Shown: positions 18,816 to 28,935, numbered from the stretch's first letter. The stretch is DNA of 64,000 bases from Bacteroidales bacterium (GCA_016934055.1 JAFGTR010000133.1:19810-83809), one strand, 5' to 3'. Notes: generated by a model from the letters alone, not told the origin. Made by a program: numbers and translations.

Positions 18816-20378
18816 ATGAAAAATTGTACTTTATTTGTTGTTGTTGGATTATTGTTTTTTTCAGGGTATTCAACAACCTTTGCTCAGTCAGGGAAATCCG
18901 GTGAGGCTAAACTGATTGTCAATGCAGATCTTGGAAAAAATACCATCAGCCGTCATATCTATGGTCATTTTTCGGAACACCTGGGCCATTGTATTTATGG
19001 TGGTTATTGGGTTGGTGAGGATTCACCCATTCCCAATACAAGAGGTGTCCGGAATGACGTTGTCGCTGCTTTAAAAGAAATACAAATACCCAATCTGCGC
19101 TGGCCGGGTGGTTGCTTTGCCGATGAATATCACTGGATGGATGGAATCGGTCCCCGTGACAAGAGGCCTAAAATGGTCAATACACACTGGGGTGGGGTTA
19201 CCGAGGACAACAGCTTCGGAACACATGAATTTATGGATTTGTGTGAACAACTTGGCACTGAACCTTATATTTGTGGTAATGTCGGAAGCGGCTCCGTGGA
19301 GGAAATGTCAAAATGGGTTGAATACCTAACCTTCGATGGTATAAGTCCGATGGCTGAGCTGCGCAGGAAAAACGGTCGTGATAAAGCATGGAAAGTACAA
19401 TACTGGGCCGTTGGAAATGAGAACTGGGGATGCGGAGGTCATATGACACCGGAGTTTTATGCTGACCAGTACAAGCGGTATGCTACTTTTTGCAGGAATT
19501 ATGAAGGGAACAGACTGTTAAAGGTTGCCGGAGGTCCCAATGTTGATGATTATAACTGGACGGAGACTCTTATGAAAAAAATTCCGCTCTGGCAGATGTG
19601 GGGACTTTCGTTACATTATTATACCACGGATTGGTGGAATAAAGGCCCTGCAACAGGCTTCAGCGAACAGCAATACTTTGAGACACTGGAAAGATGCCTG
19701 AATATACCGAAAGTCATTGACAGGCATATCACCATAATGGATAAATATGATCCTGAGAAAAGGGTTGCCCTGGTGGTTGATGAATGGGGCACCTGGTTTA
19801 ATGTTGAACCTGGTACAAATCCCGGATTCCTGTTCCAGCAGAACACCATGCGTGATGCTTTTGTCGCGGGTATACACCTTAACGAATTCAACAAACGCTG
19901 CGACCGGATCAAAATGGCCAATATTGCACAAACCATAAATGTATTACAGGCTCTGATTTTCACAAAAGAGGATAAAATGGTGTTGACGCCTACATACCAT
20001 GTTTTTAACCTGTATAAAGTGCATCACGACGCCCTGCTCCTTCCGTCTGACCTGACCTGTGACGATTATATACTGGATGGTGAGAATAAACTGTCCGCAT
20101 TGAATGGTTCAGCATCAAAGGATAAAAATGGTGTGATTCATGTTTCTATTGTAAACATTGACACGAAAAATGACATGATGTTGTCCGTCGATCTAAGGGG
20201 AGCAACAGTAAAAAGTGTCAGTGGTAAAATTCTGACAGCTCCTGATATCGGAACATTTAACTCATTTGATGATCCTGATGCGGTTGTAACCACTGATTTT
20301 AACAAGGCCAAAATTACAAAGGAAGGTATTTCTGTTAAGATACCGGCAAAATCAATTGTAGTTCTTGAATTAAAATAA
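18816..20378 (+). CDS. GH51 alpha-L-arabinofuranosidase (second copy)
   Basis: This 520-residue enzyme has a signal peptide of about 24 residues (TTFAQ) and the GH51 barrel: [39 protein letters not shown], the acid/base Glu202 in [10 protein letters not shown] and the nucleophile Glu323 in VVDEWGTWF. The C-terminal domain ends in [12 protein letters not shown]. It differs from its neighbour in the loop after the first motif and in the GNENWG motif, so the two probably divide substrates, for example linear and branched arabino-oligosaccharides. A strong terminator follows, marking the end of the locus on this strand. Confidence 0.92.
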   Translation: MKNCTLFVVVGLLFFSGYSTTFAQSGKSGEAKLIVNADLGKNTISRHIYGHFSEHLGHCIYGGYWVGEDSPIPNTRGVRNDVVAALKEIQIPNLRWPGGCFADEYHWMDGIGPRDKRPKMVNTHWGGVTEDNSFGTHEFMDLCEQLGTEPYICGNVGSGSVEEMSKWVEYLTFDGISPMAELRRKNGRDKAWKVQYWAVGNENWGCGGHMTPEFYADQYKRYATFCRNYEGNRLLKVAGGPNVDDYNWTETLMKKIPLWQMWGLSLHYYTTDWWNKGPATGFSEQQYFETLERCLNIPKVIDRHITIMDKYDPEKRVALVVDEWGTWFNVEPGTNPGFLFQQNTMRDAFVAGIHLNEFNKRCDRIKMANIAQTINVLQALIFTKEDKMVLTPTYHVFNLYKVHHDALLLPSDLTCDDYILDGENKLSALNGSASKDKNGVIHVSIVNIDTKNDMMLSVDLRGATVKSVSGKILTAPDIGTFNSFDDPDAVVTTDFNKAKITKEGISVKIPAKSIVVLELK

Positions 20379-20388
20379 GCAACACATT

Positions 20389-20428
20389 AGCTGTCAGACA
20401 CCTCAAAGATGTCTGACAGCTTTTTTTT
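20389..20428 (+). terminator. Intrinsic terminator after the second GH51 gene
   Basis: AGCTGTCAGACA (20389-20400) pairs perfectly with TGTCTGACAGCT (20410-20421), giving a 12-bp stem, a nine-base loop and a run of eight T residues. It closes the plus-strand glycosidase unit before the convergent histidine kinase. Confidence 0.92.
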
Positions 20429-20484
20429 AAAACCACTTTCTAACTTTTTTCCTGTATTGGTCGTAACTTTCTCCGGAAATCCTT

Positions 20485-22206
20485 CTAATCACCTATTGGT
20501 AAAGTAAAATGCACGCAGGTTCCCTTGTTGACTTCACTTTCAATCCATATCTTTCCCCGATGTTTGGAAATATATTCGTGACATATGATTAATCCAAGTC
20601 CTGTACTGGATTCTCCTTCTGTTCCCGGCGTTTTCATGACATTGTCTATTTTGAATAATCGTTCCAATGTATCCTTTTCAATGCCAATACCATTATCACG
20701 GATCATGATTTCAACAAAATGATCAGTGCTTTCAGCATTTAAAATTTCTATCTTTCCGTGCCGGTTGGTAAATTTTACTGCATTAGAAACCAGGTTTCTG
20801 ATTACACAGGTAATCATCTGATAATCAGCAAATACTTTAAGGTCCGGGATGGTGTTGCGTACTATGTTAATTTCTTTGTGTTGTGCCTGTTGATCAATTA
20901 TGCGCAGGCTGTTTTCAAGGATATCATTGAAATTAAAGTTTTCAGGCGTATAGTTAATACGTTCTCTTTGCATCATGGACCATTCCAGGAGGTTTTCAAG
21001 TAATTCGTTCATATCCAATGCAATCGTTCTGATCGTCTTTGAATATTCTTCAAGTTTATCCATGCTCAGGCTGTGTATCCGGTCAGCCATATATTTTGAA
21101 TAACCCAGGAAACCATGCAATGCTCCTTTCAGATCATGGGCAATGATGGAAAAAAGCTTGTCCTTTTCAGCATTTAACTGTTCCAGCCTTTCATATTGCT
21201 CTTTTATTTTTAATTCAGCTGCTTTACGCTCTGTTATATCTCGCGCAACACCCTGATAACCTGTAAGATAACCAAGATGATTATAAACCGGATTCGACAC
21301 TATTTCTGCCCAGAATTTGACGCCATCACGCCTGAATATCTCAATTTCAAAAGCAAAACTGTTTAATGGTTTGTTTTTTCCGGTCAGCTTTTTTTGTTTG
21401 GCAATCATCTTTGAGATTGACTCATAGGTTTCCCTTGATATAATGTCAATGAATGAAATAATCTTCATTTCTTCCGGACTGTATCCTAAAATTTTCATTC
21501 CGGAAGGACTGAAATAAAGAATATTTGCTTTGTTGTCAGACTGCCATAAAACATCTTTCATGTTTTCAGCCAAAGACTTAAATTTCATCTCTGTCTGCAA
21601 AACTTCCTGTTCGTTTATCCATCGGCTCAGGGTGACAGCCGTAACACCGGAGAATCCTTTAAGTTCTTCATCCGAAGGAGGTTTTGTGCCTTTCTTTCCG
21701 AAGATCACAGCACTGCCAATAAGGGTTTGTTTATCCTGCAGACTGATGCTGGAAAACCATTCCATTTTAAATGCTTTTTCAAGCAATTTTCCCATAACAG
21801 GCGATATTGAGCCAAATGTTAATTCATTGAGTGAGTACATGGTTTTTACCCATTTGGCAAGCATCTCATCATGCATATCCTGACTTAACTTAAAACACAT
21901 TCCTTCAAGGTTATGGCCGATAAGTTTCATGGCTTTGCTTCGCTGACTCTCCGAAAAGGTAGAATATTGCAATATCAATTCAGACTTTTCCGGATTATAT
22001 ATAGAAATGGTTACAGCAAACGCGCTGAAAATTTTTTTGAGCTCACTGGCTGCAATTATATAGAAGTTTTCAGAAAAAGAAACACGCGAAAGCTTTACAG
22101 AATAATCAAAAAGGGCTGATAAAAGCTTGTTTTTTTCATACAGTTCATTTGTGGAATTCTTACCCCGACCGGATAATTCTTCCACCTTCCTCTTTTGTAT
22201 TTTCAT
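20485..22206 (-). CDS. PAS-domain sensor histidine kinase, soluble orphan
   Basis: This 573-residue kinase has no signal peptide or clear transmembrane helix, so it is probably cytoplasmic. Residues about 25-200 look GAF-like. A PAS/PAC module follows at about 205-335 (SLAENMKDVLWQSDNKANIL, then GYQGVARDITERKAAE). HisKA carries the phospho-His357 in SIIAHDLKGALHGF, and the HATPase shows NLVSNAVKF, DNGIGIEKDTLERLF and STGLGLI. No response regulator lies next to it in the window, so it is an orphan. The stimulus is unknown. It faces away from the permease to its right, with a 220-base AT-rich shared upstream region. Confidence 0.88.
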   Translation of the reverse strand: MKIQKRKVEELSGRGKNSTNELYEKNKLLSALFDYSVKLSRVSFSENFYIIAASELKKIFSAFAVTISIYNPEKSELILQYSTFSESQRSKAMKLIGHNLEGMCFKLSQDMHDEMLAKWVKTMYSLNELTFGSISPVMGKLLEKAFKMEWFSSISLQDKQTLIGSAVIFGKKGTKPPSDEELKGFSGVTAVTLSRWINEQEVLQTEMKFKSLAENMKDVLWQSDNKANILYFSPSGMKILGYSPEEMKIISFIDIISRETYESISKMIAKQKKLTGKNKPLNSFAFEIEIFRRDGVKFWAEIVSNPVYNHLGYLTGYQGVARDITERKAAELKIKEQYERLEQLNAEKDKLFSIIAHDLKGALHGFLGYSKYMADRIHSLSMDKLEEYSKTIRTIALDMNELLENLLEWSMMQRERINYTPENFNFNDILENSLRIIDQQAQHKEINIVRNTIPDLKVFADYQMITCVIRNLVSNAVKFTNRHGKIEILNAESTDHFVEIMIRDNGIGIEKDTLERLFKIDNVMKTPGTEGESSTGLGLIICHEYISKHRGKIWIESEVNKGTCVHFTLPIGD

Positions 22207-22427
22207 TGTTTTTTAGGGGAACTCTTAATCCTCACCTGATGTTATACTAATATTTAAAGAGATCAGCATAACTGCTGCTTTATGGTTAAAGATAGTTATA
22301 TTGTATATTTAAATCAATACTATTCTTCATTGATAGAACAGAAATAATGAATAATACACAACAATCCGCATATTTTTCTTATTTTGTGACAGTCAAAGTG
22401 ATCAAATACTGTAATAAACCATAACAA

Positions 22428-24143
22428 ATGCGTTCTCTTCTCAGGAGAAAAAGTGTCAGCAGCATTCTTAAAAATGAAGGAGCCGGTATTGAAGGTACAA
22501 TGCTGAAGAAAGATCTGAGTGTTCGTGATCTGACATCACTTGGTATTGCGGCCATCATTGGAGCCGGAATCTATAGCACCATTGGCAATGCAGCTACATC
22601 GGGCGGACCTGCCGTTTCACTGTTATTTGTGATGACGGCCATAGTATGCGGGTTTTCAGCTTTGTGTTATGCTGAATTTGCTTCAAGGATTCCTATGAGC
22701 GGAAGCGCATACACATATGCATATGCCAGTTTTGGTGAGCTTGTTGCGTGGATTATTGGCTGGGATCTGATCATGGAATATTCAGTCGGAAATATTGCCG
22801 TGGCCATTTCGTGGAGCGATTATTTCTCGGCAGCCCTTAACAGTATGGGTGTCCACATGCCGGAATTTCTTGGCATGGATTACCGTACAGCATGGCATGG
22901 ATTTAAGGAAGGGTCACAAATGATAGCTTCAGGCTATGAAATAAATCATTTTTCATATACAATCAGGGAAGGTTATCTTGCCTGGACACAGGCTCCCCGT
23001 ATAGCAGGTTTGCCCTTTATTATTGATTTACCGGCCGTGATGATCACTTTTTTTATTACATGGCTGGTTTTCGTTGGCATACATGAATCAAAAATGGCAT
23101 CCAATATCTTTGTATTGATCAAACTCATTATCCTGCTGGTTGTCATCGGTGTTGGAGCATTCCTTGTGAAACCGGGCAACTGGCAACCCTTCGCTCCAAA
23201 TGGTTTTTCTGGCATGATGAAAGGCATATCGGGTGTGTTTTTTGCCTACATTGGTTTTGACGCTATTTCCACTACAGCAGAAGAATGCAAAAACCCGCGG
23301 AGAGATATACCCAGAGCGATGATATATGCACTTGGAATAGCTACGGTACTGTATATAGCTGTTAGTCTTGTGCTCACAGGTATGGTACATTACTCCGAGC
23401 TTGGAGTGGGTGATCCGATGGCTTATGTTTTTCAGAAATTTCAGTTGACACGGTTATCAGGCGTAATAGCTGTTAGCGCTATTGTTGCCATGACCGGAGT
23501 ATTGCTGGTTTTCCAGGTCGGCCAACCGCGTATTTGGATGAGCATGAGTCGTGACGGTTTATTGCCCCCTGCATTTTCAAGAATACACAAGCGTTTTCGA
23601 ACCCCCGCTTTTGCAACAGTTTTAACGGGAATAATTGTAGCGATACCAACATTTTTCGTTAGCTTAACTGAAGCAACTGATCTTGCAAGCATTGGAACAA
23701 TATTTGCCTTTGTGTTGGTTTCAGGAGGTATTCTGCTGATCGGCAACGATAAAAACAATACGGGCAAAGGTTATAGAATTCCGTACCTTAACAGCAGATA
23801 CTATCTGTTACCACTGTGGGTTATTGTTCTTGGCGCAGCTCTTTTAATAAGTTATCCCGGGAAAGATCTTTTTAGTGAACTCATCACTTCGATTACCCGT
23901 TTTCCTTCTGTTTTTGTTGCCAACCCACCTGTGGGCATTTTTATCATAGTGGCCGTCTTATTTAGTTTGTTAAGCATAATAAAAAAGTTATCGCTGATAC
24001 CGGTTATCAGTGTTCTTGCAAATCTGTATCTGATGACAGGACTGGGCAATCATGCCTGGATGCGGTTCGGGATATGGCTGGCAATTGGCTTGCTGATATA
24101 TTTCTTATATGGTTACAGGAAAAGCCTGATGAATCAGAAATAA
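22428..24143 (+). CDS. APC-superfamily amino acid permease (cationic amino acid transporter type)
   Basis: This 571-residue inner-membrane transporter has about 13-14 hydrophobic helices. The first conserved helix reads SLGIAAIIGAGIYSTIGNAA, the APC-family substrate-binding GAGIY motif; ISWSDYF and FFAYIGFDAISTTAEECKNPRRD are typical of the eukaryote-like CAT group. It is longer than many bacterial APC carriers, with an extra helix pair at the C-terminus as in CAT-type members. Substrate cannot be set from sequence. The next gene is convergent and ends 34 bases away. Confidence 0.9.
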   Translation: MRSLLRRKSVSSILKNEGAGIEGTMLKKDLSVRDLTSLGIAAIIGAGIYSTIGNAATSGGPAVSLLFVMTAIVCGFSALCYAEFASRIPMSGSAYTYAYASFGELVAWIIGWDLIMEYSVGNIAVAISWSDYFSAALNSMGVHMPEFLGMDYRTAWHGFKEGSQMIASGYEINHFSYTIREGYLAWTQAPRIAGLPFIIDLPAVMITFFITWLVFVGIHESKMASNIFVLIKLIILLVVIGVGAFLVKPGNWQPFAPNGFSGMMKGISGVFFAYIGFDAISTTAEECKNPRRDIPRAMIYALGIATVLYIAVSLVLTGMVHYSELGVGDPMAYVFQKFQLTRLSGVIAVSAIVAMTGVLLVFQVGQPRIWMSMSRDGLLPPAFSRIHKRFRTPAFATVLTGIIVAIPTFFVSLTEATDLASIGTIFAFVLVSGGILLIGNDKNNTGKGYRIPYLNSRYYLLPLWVIVLGAALLISYPGKDLFSELITSITRFPSVFVANPPVGIFIIVAVLFSLLSIIKKLSLIPVISVLANLYLMTGLGNHAWMRFGIWLAIGLLIYFLYGYRKSLMNQK

Positions 24144-24176
24144 TTCAACTGAGGTATATTTCTGATGCCATCCCAC

Positions 24177-25445
24177 CTAATAAACGATTACCTTTTGCTT
24201 AAAAACCATGTTGTTATTGTTCAATTTTACAAAATATATACCACCTGATGGAAAAAGACTCTTCTTCAACTCGATTTCATAAATTCCCGATGTATGATGC
24301 CTGTTTACCAGATTACCCAATCTTCTCCCTGAAACATCAAAAACAGAAATATCTACGAAATTTTCCTTTGTAACAGAATAGGCAAGCTTTGCATAACCTT
24401 CCACCGGATTGGGGTAAACATACAAAGGCTTTATATTCCATTCACCGACTTCCCTGACGCCAGAAATGTAAAAGCTGTCTGCAATCAATCCTTGTGATAC
24501 AAGCCAGTTCTGACAATCTCTCGGCCAGTTGGCCAGGTCAGATGTGCCGGCCTTGCAGATTCCTACACCATGTCCGCCGTTTATATATATGTTCAATTGC
24601 GAATTTATCCCGGCATCTCTGAGCGCCTGATCAAAACGTTCACAATTTCCCCTGTTTACACCATAATCGTCAGCGGCCCTGGCCATAAAGGTAGCCGGTG
24701 TATTGGTCTTGACCTGTTTTTCCGCTGAGAACTCATCCAGCATTTCCTGTGTATATTCCTTTCCCAACAGGTTTTCTCTTGACCCGATATGCGTAATTGA
24801 CGAATCCATGCTGATTACAGGGTACAACAATACCATAAAACCCGGTCTTGCACTTATCGAATCCATGGCTGCAACGGGGGTATAGACCTGCTTGTTAAAA
24901 TCAGTACCCAGGCAGGCAGCCAAATGACCTCCGGCTGAGGCCCCCATAATGCCGACTTTTGATGTATCAATGCCCCAGGTGGCTGCATTCATTTTTATAT
25001 ATCGCATGGCCCGCTGGGCATCCTGCAGAGGCACATACCTGCTGTCAAAATGCTTGTCTACAGGAAGCCGGTATTTGAGAACAAAAGCAGTTATCCCAAG
25101 CTGGTTATACCATCGTGCAATATCACATCCTTCTACATCGTATACTACACGCTGGTATGCACCTCCGGGACAAAGAATAATGGCAGTGCCGTTCGGATTT
25201 TCAGGCACAAAAGGTGTTATGGTAGGGATGGTAATATGTTCAATCGCCCTGTCACTGGTGCAGGTGCCGGAAAGCGACCTGTATGTTACTTTTTCCTGGA
25301 TGGTGAGGGTATCTGAACCAGGACCTGTGCTGTCCCAAATGCTTATCTGGTCAGGATCATCAGCTTTAATTGTTGCACTCTGAGATAAAATGATACTGAT
25401 AATAAATACAGAAGAAAAAAAGAAATGGAGAGTGTGCTTTTTCAT
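24177..25445 (-). CDS. Secreted alpha/beta-hydrolase esterase with T9SS sorting domain
   Basis: This 422-residue protein has a signal peptide of about 28 residues and an alpha/beta-hydrolase core of the acetyl-esterase/lipase group. The oxyanion motif is ILCPGGAYQRV, the nucleophile elbow is GIMGASAGGHLA, and the catalytic-type His is in NGGHGVG; ARAADDYGV may supply the Asp. Residues from about 340 form a type A Por tail (LYVYPNPVEGYAKLAYS, ISVFDVSGRRLG, GIYFVKLNNN), so it is exported by T9SS. Related enzymes remove acetyl or feruloyl groups from xylan and other hemicelluloses, which would fit the GH39-type gene that diverges from it 187 bases away. Confidence 0.85.
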   Translation of the reverse strand: MKKHTLHFFFSSVFIISIILSQSATIKADDPDQISIWDSTGPGSDTLTIQEKVTYRSLSGTCTSDRAIEHITIPTITPFVPENPNGTAIILCPGGAYQRVVYDVEGCDIARWYNQLGITAFVLKYRLPVDKHFDSRYVPLQDAQRAMRYIKMNAATWGIDTSKVGIMGASAGGHLAACLGTDFNKQVYTPVAAMDSISARPGFMVLLYPVISMDSSITHIGSRENLLGKEYTQEMLDEFSAEKQVKTNTPATFMARAADDYGVNRGNCERFDQALRDAGINSQLNIYINGGHGVGICKAGTSDLANWPRDCQNWLVSQGLIADSFYISGVREVGEWNIKPLYVYPNPVEGYAKLAYSVTKENFVDISVFDVSGRRLGNLVNRHHTSGIYEIELKKSLFPSGGIYFVKLNNNNMVFKQKVIVY

Positions 25446-25527
25446 ATTTTTATATTTTTAAAGAATACCTTTAAATATAATCAATAATATCTAAATTGCT
25501 GAAAGAAATCAGCATCAGAATAAAGAA

Positions 25528-25570
25528 AGACCTGCCAGTGTCAGTCGGTGTTGAAAGACCTGTCAGTGTC
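25528..25570. repeat. AGACCTG direct repeats, locus 2
   Basis: AGACCTGCCAGTGTC at 25528-25542 and AGACCTGTCAGTGTC at 25556-25570 differ by one base and are 28 bases apart. They sit in the divergent gap between the esterase and the GH39-type gene. The inverse motif, ACACTGGCAGGT / ACACTGTCAGGT, occurs at 50690-50720. Confidence 0.55.
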
Positions 25571-25587
25571 TGATATACCGCATATCT

Positions 25588-25595
25588 TATGTTTG
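25588..25595 (+). promoter_or_regulatory. -7 box of the GH39-type gene
   Basis: TATGTTTG matches TAnnTTTG exactly. Transcription would begin near 25600, about 30 bases before the ATG at 25633. The -33 position has only AGTG. Confidence 0.45.
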
Positions 25596-25632
25596 TTAAT
25601 TCACCTTCAAATCAATAAATAACTTCACTCTC

Positions 25633-27588
25633 ATGCAAAAGAAAGCATTAAAAAACCTGATCCTGTTATTGTTGTCTGTATGTCTTGTATTCTCTTACAA
25701 GACATCAGCGCAACTGCCCCGCCTGATCCTCAACGAAGTATATGTCGACTTTGCTGTAGGTGTTGACAATCCCCTGGTAAAAACCAAATTCAATGTCTAT
25801 GATCCTGTCGGTCCCACCATGGAACAATTCGACAAGAATGTTAAAATTATGCATGAGCTGAACATAGAAACATACAGGATTGAGCTGGGGTGGGGAAGAA
25901 GGTATTCGGGTTTCGGCCTGAACAGGATGATTGACGGGACGGCTGAACACCTGACCTATAATTTTGAACCCCTCGATCATATGATCCGCGAATTGAAAAA
26001 ACAAAATATCCTCATGCATGGAGCATACTGTTATTGCCCGTTTCCTCTGCAGGATACCTCCATTGATAAATATCGCGATTCCAGGGCCCCGAATAACATC
26101 GATAAATGGAAGGAGATCATTACCACTGTGGCAAAGCATTATGTTGATCTCGATATGCCTTTTGGCGTTGATGAAGTCTGGAATGAAGCAGACGGGCTTT
26201 ATATTTTTTATTCAGGCACAGAAAAGGAATTTCAGCAGGTCTATAAATCAACGGCAGAGGCGGTGTTATCAGCAAACCCCGATGCCACTATCGCCGGACC
26301 GGCTTCAGCACCCGAACTCGTATGGCATCGTTCATTTCCTGAATTTGTTGCCTGCGAAAAGCTGCCCATGGATATGTTTACCTTTCATCATTATGGCAGT
26401 GCCGAGCTTGCGCTGAATTCCATTGATAAAGTTGCGGCCAGTCTTGACCGGTTTCCTCATTTTAAAAACACTTCAATGGTTATGGATGAATGGCATTCAG
26501 CCGACCTTATTGAACCCTGGTGTCGCGATGATGATGTCAGAAGCACATATGAGGGCGCAAGTCAGTTGCTGCACGACTTTTCAATTCTGCTGACACGCCC
26601 TGAATTAACCTCTGTAAGCTGGGCCTGGTATATGGATCCAACGCGGGCAAAGGCTACCTGTATGGGACTCATCACAGGCGATGGCCATCGAAAGGCTGTA
26701 TTCAATGCCTGGAAAATATATGGCAATATGCCGGTTGACCGGAAACAGGTTAAATCAATCGGACCTTTGGAAGCTCTGGCGTCCGCAGATGATCATAATA
26801 CAGGCGTGGTGATCTGGAATCCCGACCCTTACCGCAGACGTATCGATGTACATCTCCATAATATTCCTTTCAGCAAAGGCAATGTGCGCATCTACCGTAT
26901 CGATTCTCTGCATGCCAGCTGGGGTGACGGTGCAGAAGAAAATCTGGTTCCTGTTGAATCATTTAATAACATTGATTTAACAAATTGGTCATGGCTTGAT
27001 CATATAATACCCGAACATGGCATTATCTATATTGAAGCAGATGATAATTCAGGACTGTCGGAATTAACTCCTGTGGATGTTGCTGATGTCATTAAGGTTA
27101 ATCATTATTATCCTGAACGCGGAACAACATCTTATGCCGATTTTGACCGGAAGACATGGATAGCGCGTTTGGGTATGGGCGGCGATACCGATGCCGACCA
27201 GGAGGTAGGTGTGCTGGCTGACAGATTGCCTGATGTTATGACGGCAAATATAACTGTTGAAGGTGATTTGCAGAAACTTGACAGGAACAGTCTGTTGGGG
27301 ATTCGTGTGGATTATCAGATTAATGGATCATACAAAAAATCAGTTTTGTTTCATGGCCCCTTTGAGGGCGTCGACCTGTATAACAAAGATAGGGATGTCG
27401 CATTTCCATGGGGAACTCAAAAACAGGCTGATTTTGCAGTGGCTGTTGAAAACCTGGCTGATTTTCAGTTAATGCTTAAGGAGAATGCTCCGGCCGGTTG
27501 GAAAGGCAAAGCCCATATCTCCTTTATCATGCAGAACACAGGACCAGGAACACGGACTAAAATTATGTTAAAGAAGCATGAAGGCTGA
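25633..27588 (+). CDS. GH39-like secreted glycoside hydrolase
   Basis: This 651-residue protein has a signal peptide of about 26 residues (KTSAQ) and a clan GH-A barrel. Glu185 in VWNEADG is the expected acid/base and Glu286 in MDEWHSA the expected nucleophile; the TFHHYGS and SWAWYMDP motifs fit GH39-type enzymes. A beta-rich region from about 390 to 460 follows, as in beta-xylosidases and iduronidases, and a further beta domain extends to the end. GH39 members cleave beta-xylosides, alpha-iduronides or related sugars. I assign the clan firmly and the family with moderate confidence. It has no sorting tail, so it should stay periplasmic. It sits between two T9SS-exported proteins. Confidence 0.75.
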   Translation: MQKKALKNLILLLLSVCLVFSYKTSAQLPRLILNEVYVDFAVGVDNPLVKTKFNVYDPVGPTMEQFDKNVKIMHELNIETYRIELGWGRRYSGFGLNRMIDGTAEHLTYNFEPLDHMIRELKKQNILMHGAYCYCPFPLQDTSIDKYRDSRAPNNIDKWKEIITTVAKHYVDLDMPFGVDEVWNEADGLYIFYSGTEKEFQQVYKSTAEAVLSANPDATIAGPASAPELVWHRSFPEFVACEKLPMDMFTFHHYGSAELALNSIDKVAASLDRFPHFKNTSMVMDEWHSADLIEPWCRDDDVRSTYEGASQLLHDFSILLTRPELTSVSWAWYMDPTRAKATCMGLITGDGHRKAVFNAWKIYGNMPVDRKQVKSIGPLEALASADDHNTGVVIWNPDPYRRRIDVHLHNIPFSKGNVRIYRIDSLHASWGDGAEENLVPVESFNNIDLTNWSWLDHIIPEHGIIYIEADDNSGLSELTPVDVADVIKVNHYYPERGTTSYADFDRKTWIARLGMGGDTDADQEVGVLADRLPDVMTANITVEGDLQKLDRNSLLGIRVDYQINGSYKKSVLFHGPFEGVDLYNKDRDVAFPWGTQKQADFAVAVENLADFQLMLKENAPAGWKGKAHISFIMQNTGPGTRTKIMLKKHEG

Positions 27589-27735
27589 AGTTTTAAACAG
27601 TTAACATTACGGCAGGGTCTTTTTGGTATGAATATTGAACTATAAGGTTTAATATTAACCATATCACCGTTTATAAATTGTTTTCGCGTATTTAACATGA
27701 ACTGAACCTTATATATACATTAATGAAAAACTGTT

Positions 27736-28614
27736 ATGAAAAGAATCATTGTTTTCATGAGCATTATGACCGGTTTCTTTAATGTTTCCGCTCAGCTGGC
27801 AAAAGAATATGCTTTTAATGATCAGGCTTCTGTTAATATACATATGGTCAGACTTGAAATTTCGGGTAAGAAAATATGTGTGGTTAACAGGAATGACAGT
27901 ATTTCTTATGAATGTGTTTTTTATAATTCTGATTATTCAGAATATAAAACCGTGAGCATTAACCTTGGACCTCTTTTTATAGTATCGGATTATTGTTTTC
28001 CATCATTGGATGTCAGCTATATTGCTGAGAGTGTTTTCGATCAGGATCCCGATATTGATTTGCTCTGTCAGCTTACATATTATGATGGAGAAGATGCAGA
28101 ATATGCACAGGTGGTTGTCTTTAATGAGGACGGCAGTGCACTTTTCACATCGGATGTCGTTAACTCCAATGCCTGGCTTATAAATTCCTCATTGGCCAAT
28201 TCTTCGTTGATTTCTTCCCTTACAAATACCGGTGATGGCGCAAAAATGATCCTGGATGTATATTATTTCAATGATGGTTTGTTCAGCTATGATGTGTATG
28301 ATCTTCCGGGAATCCTGCCTTCTTTTGCGACAGAGCACCAGCTTACAGGGGAATCAGTTGCTGATTGCCTGCGTGCATACCCTGTCCCTTCTGATGAATA
28401 TGTTAATATAGATTATAAACTGGCAGGTGATCAGCAGGCCGGCTTTATTGTAATCACCGATGAACTGGGAAGAACAGTTCAAAGGGTGCGTGTTACAACA
28501 AACCGGGGAACCATAAGAGTGCCTCTTGCCAGTTATAAAACCGGACCCTATTTATACAAGGCAAATACCAGCCGGGGAGTTTCGAGATCAGGTAAAATGA
28601 TGATTGTTAAGTAG
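27736..28614 (+). CDS. Unknown secreted protein with T9SS sorting domain
   Basis: This 292-residue protein starts with a signal peptide (about 19 residues, ending NVSAQ). The body, about 20-205, is beta-rich and acidic, with no domain that I recognise (LLCQLTYYDGEDAEYAQVVVFNEDG, a stretch with many Tyr and Asp, is typical of its style). Residues from about 210 form a Por tail: AYPVPSDEYVNIDYKL, FIVITDELGRTVQ and the closing GKMMIVK. It is not obviously an enzyme. It follows the GH39-type gene by 147 bases and may be co-expressed, and it is convergent with the FPD-repeat gene, six bases apart. Confidence 0.75.
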   Translation: MKRIIVFMSIMTGFFNVSAQLAKEYAFNDQASVNIHMVRLEISGKKICVVNRNDSISYECVFYNSDYSEYKTVSINLGPLFIVSDYCFPSLDVSYIAESVFDQDPDIDLLCQLTYYDGEDAEYAQVVVFNEDGSALFTSDVVNSNAWLINSSLANSSLISSLTNTGDGAKMILDVYYFNDGLFSYDVYDLPGILPSFATEHQLTGESVADCLRAYPVPSDEYVNIDYKLAGDQQAGFIVITDELGRTVQRVRVTTNRGTIRVPLASYKTGPYLYKANTSRGVSRSGKMMIVK

Positions 28615-28620
28615 AAACAC

Positions 28621-28935
28621 TTAAGGTATGCCTGGAAAATGATCGACAAACCGGATTTTAAAGTCAGGGAAATGCTCGACAAACTGCACTTTAAAATCGG
28701 GAAAGTTGTCCACCAGCTCCCATTCGCCGCATTCATCAGGAAAGTTATCAACAATTTTCACTTTCAGATCAGGAAAATGCTCAACTACCTGTACCTTAAA
28801 GTCAGGAAAGTGCTCAACAATTTTGACTTTCCCATATAATCTGATCTCTTTGCAGGAGCAGTCAGGTTTTAACGGTTCATCACCGGCAGAAAGCAAAACA
28901 CATGCTAACAAAATGAAACAGAAAGGCCTTTTCAT
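28621..28935 (-). CDS. Small secreted FPD-repeat protein of unknown function
   Basis: This 104-residue protein has a hydrophobic N-terminus (about 1-17) that looks like a signal peptide, then a CSC motif and IRLYG. The rest is six tandem 11-residue repeats with the pattern KVxhVEHFPDF, where h is hydrophobic: KVKIVEHFPDF, KVQVVEHFPDL, KVKIVDNFPD, EWELVDNFPDF, KVQFVEHFPDF and KIRFVDHFPG. The third repeat is lengthened by ECG in place of its last residue. Such a period suggests a beta-solenoid or stacked sheet. I recall similar repeats in unnamed bacterial proteins but know no function. It is downstream of the cardiolipin synthase and P-ATPase genes on the same strand, 74 bases after the ATPase stop, so it is probably co-transcribed with them. 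Confidence 0.7.
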   Translation of the reverse strand: MKRPFCFILLACVLLSAGDEPLKPDCSCKEIRLYGKVKIVEHFPDFKVQVVEHFPDLKVKIVDNFPDECGEWELVDNFPDFKVQFVEHFPDFKIRFVDHFPGIP

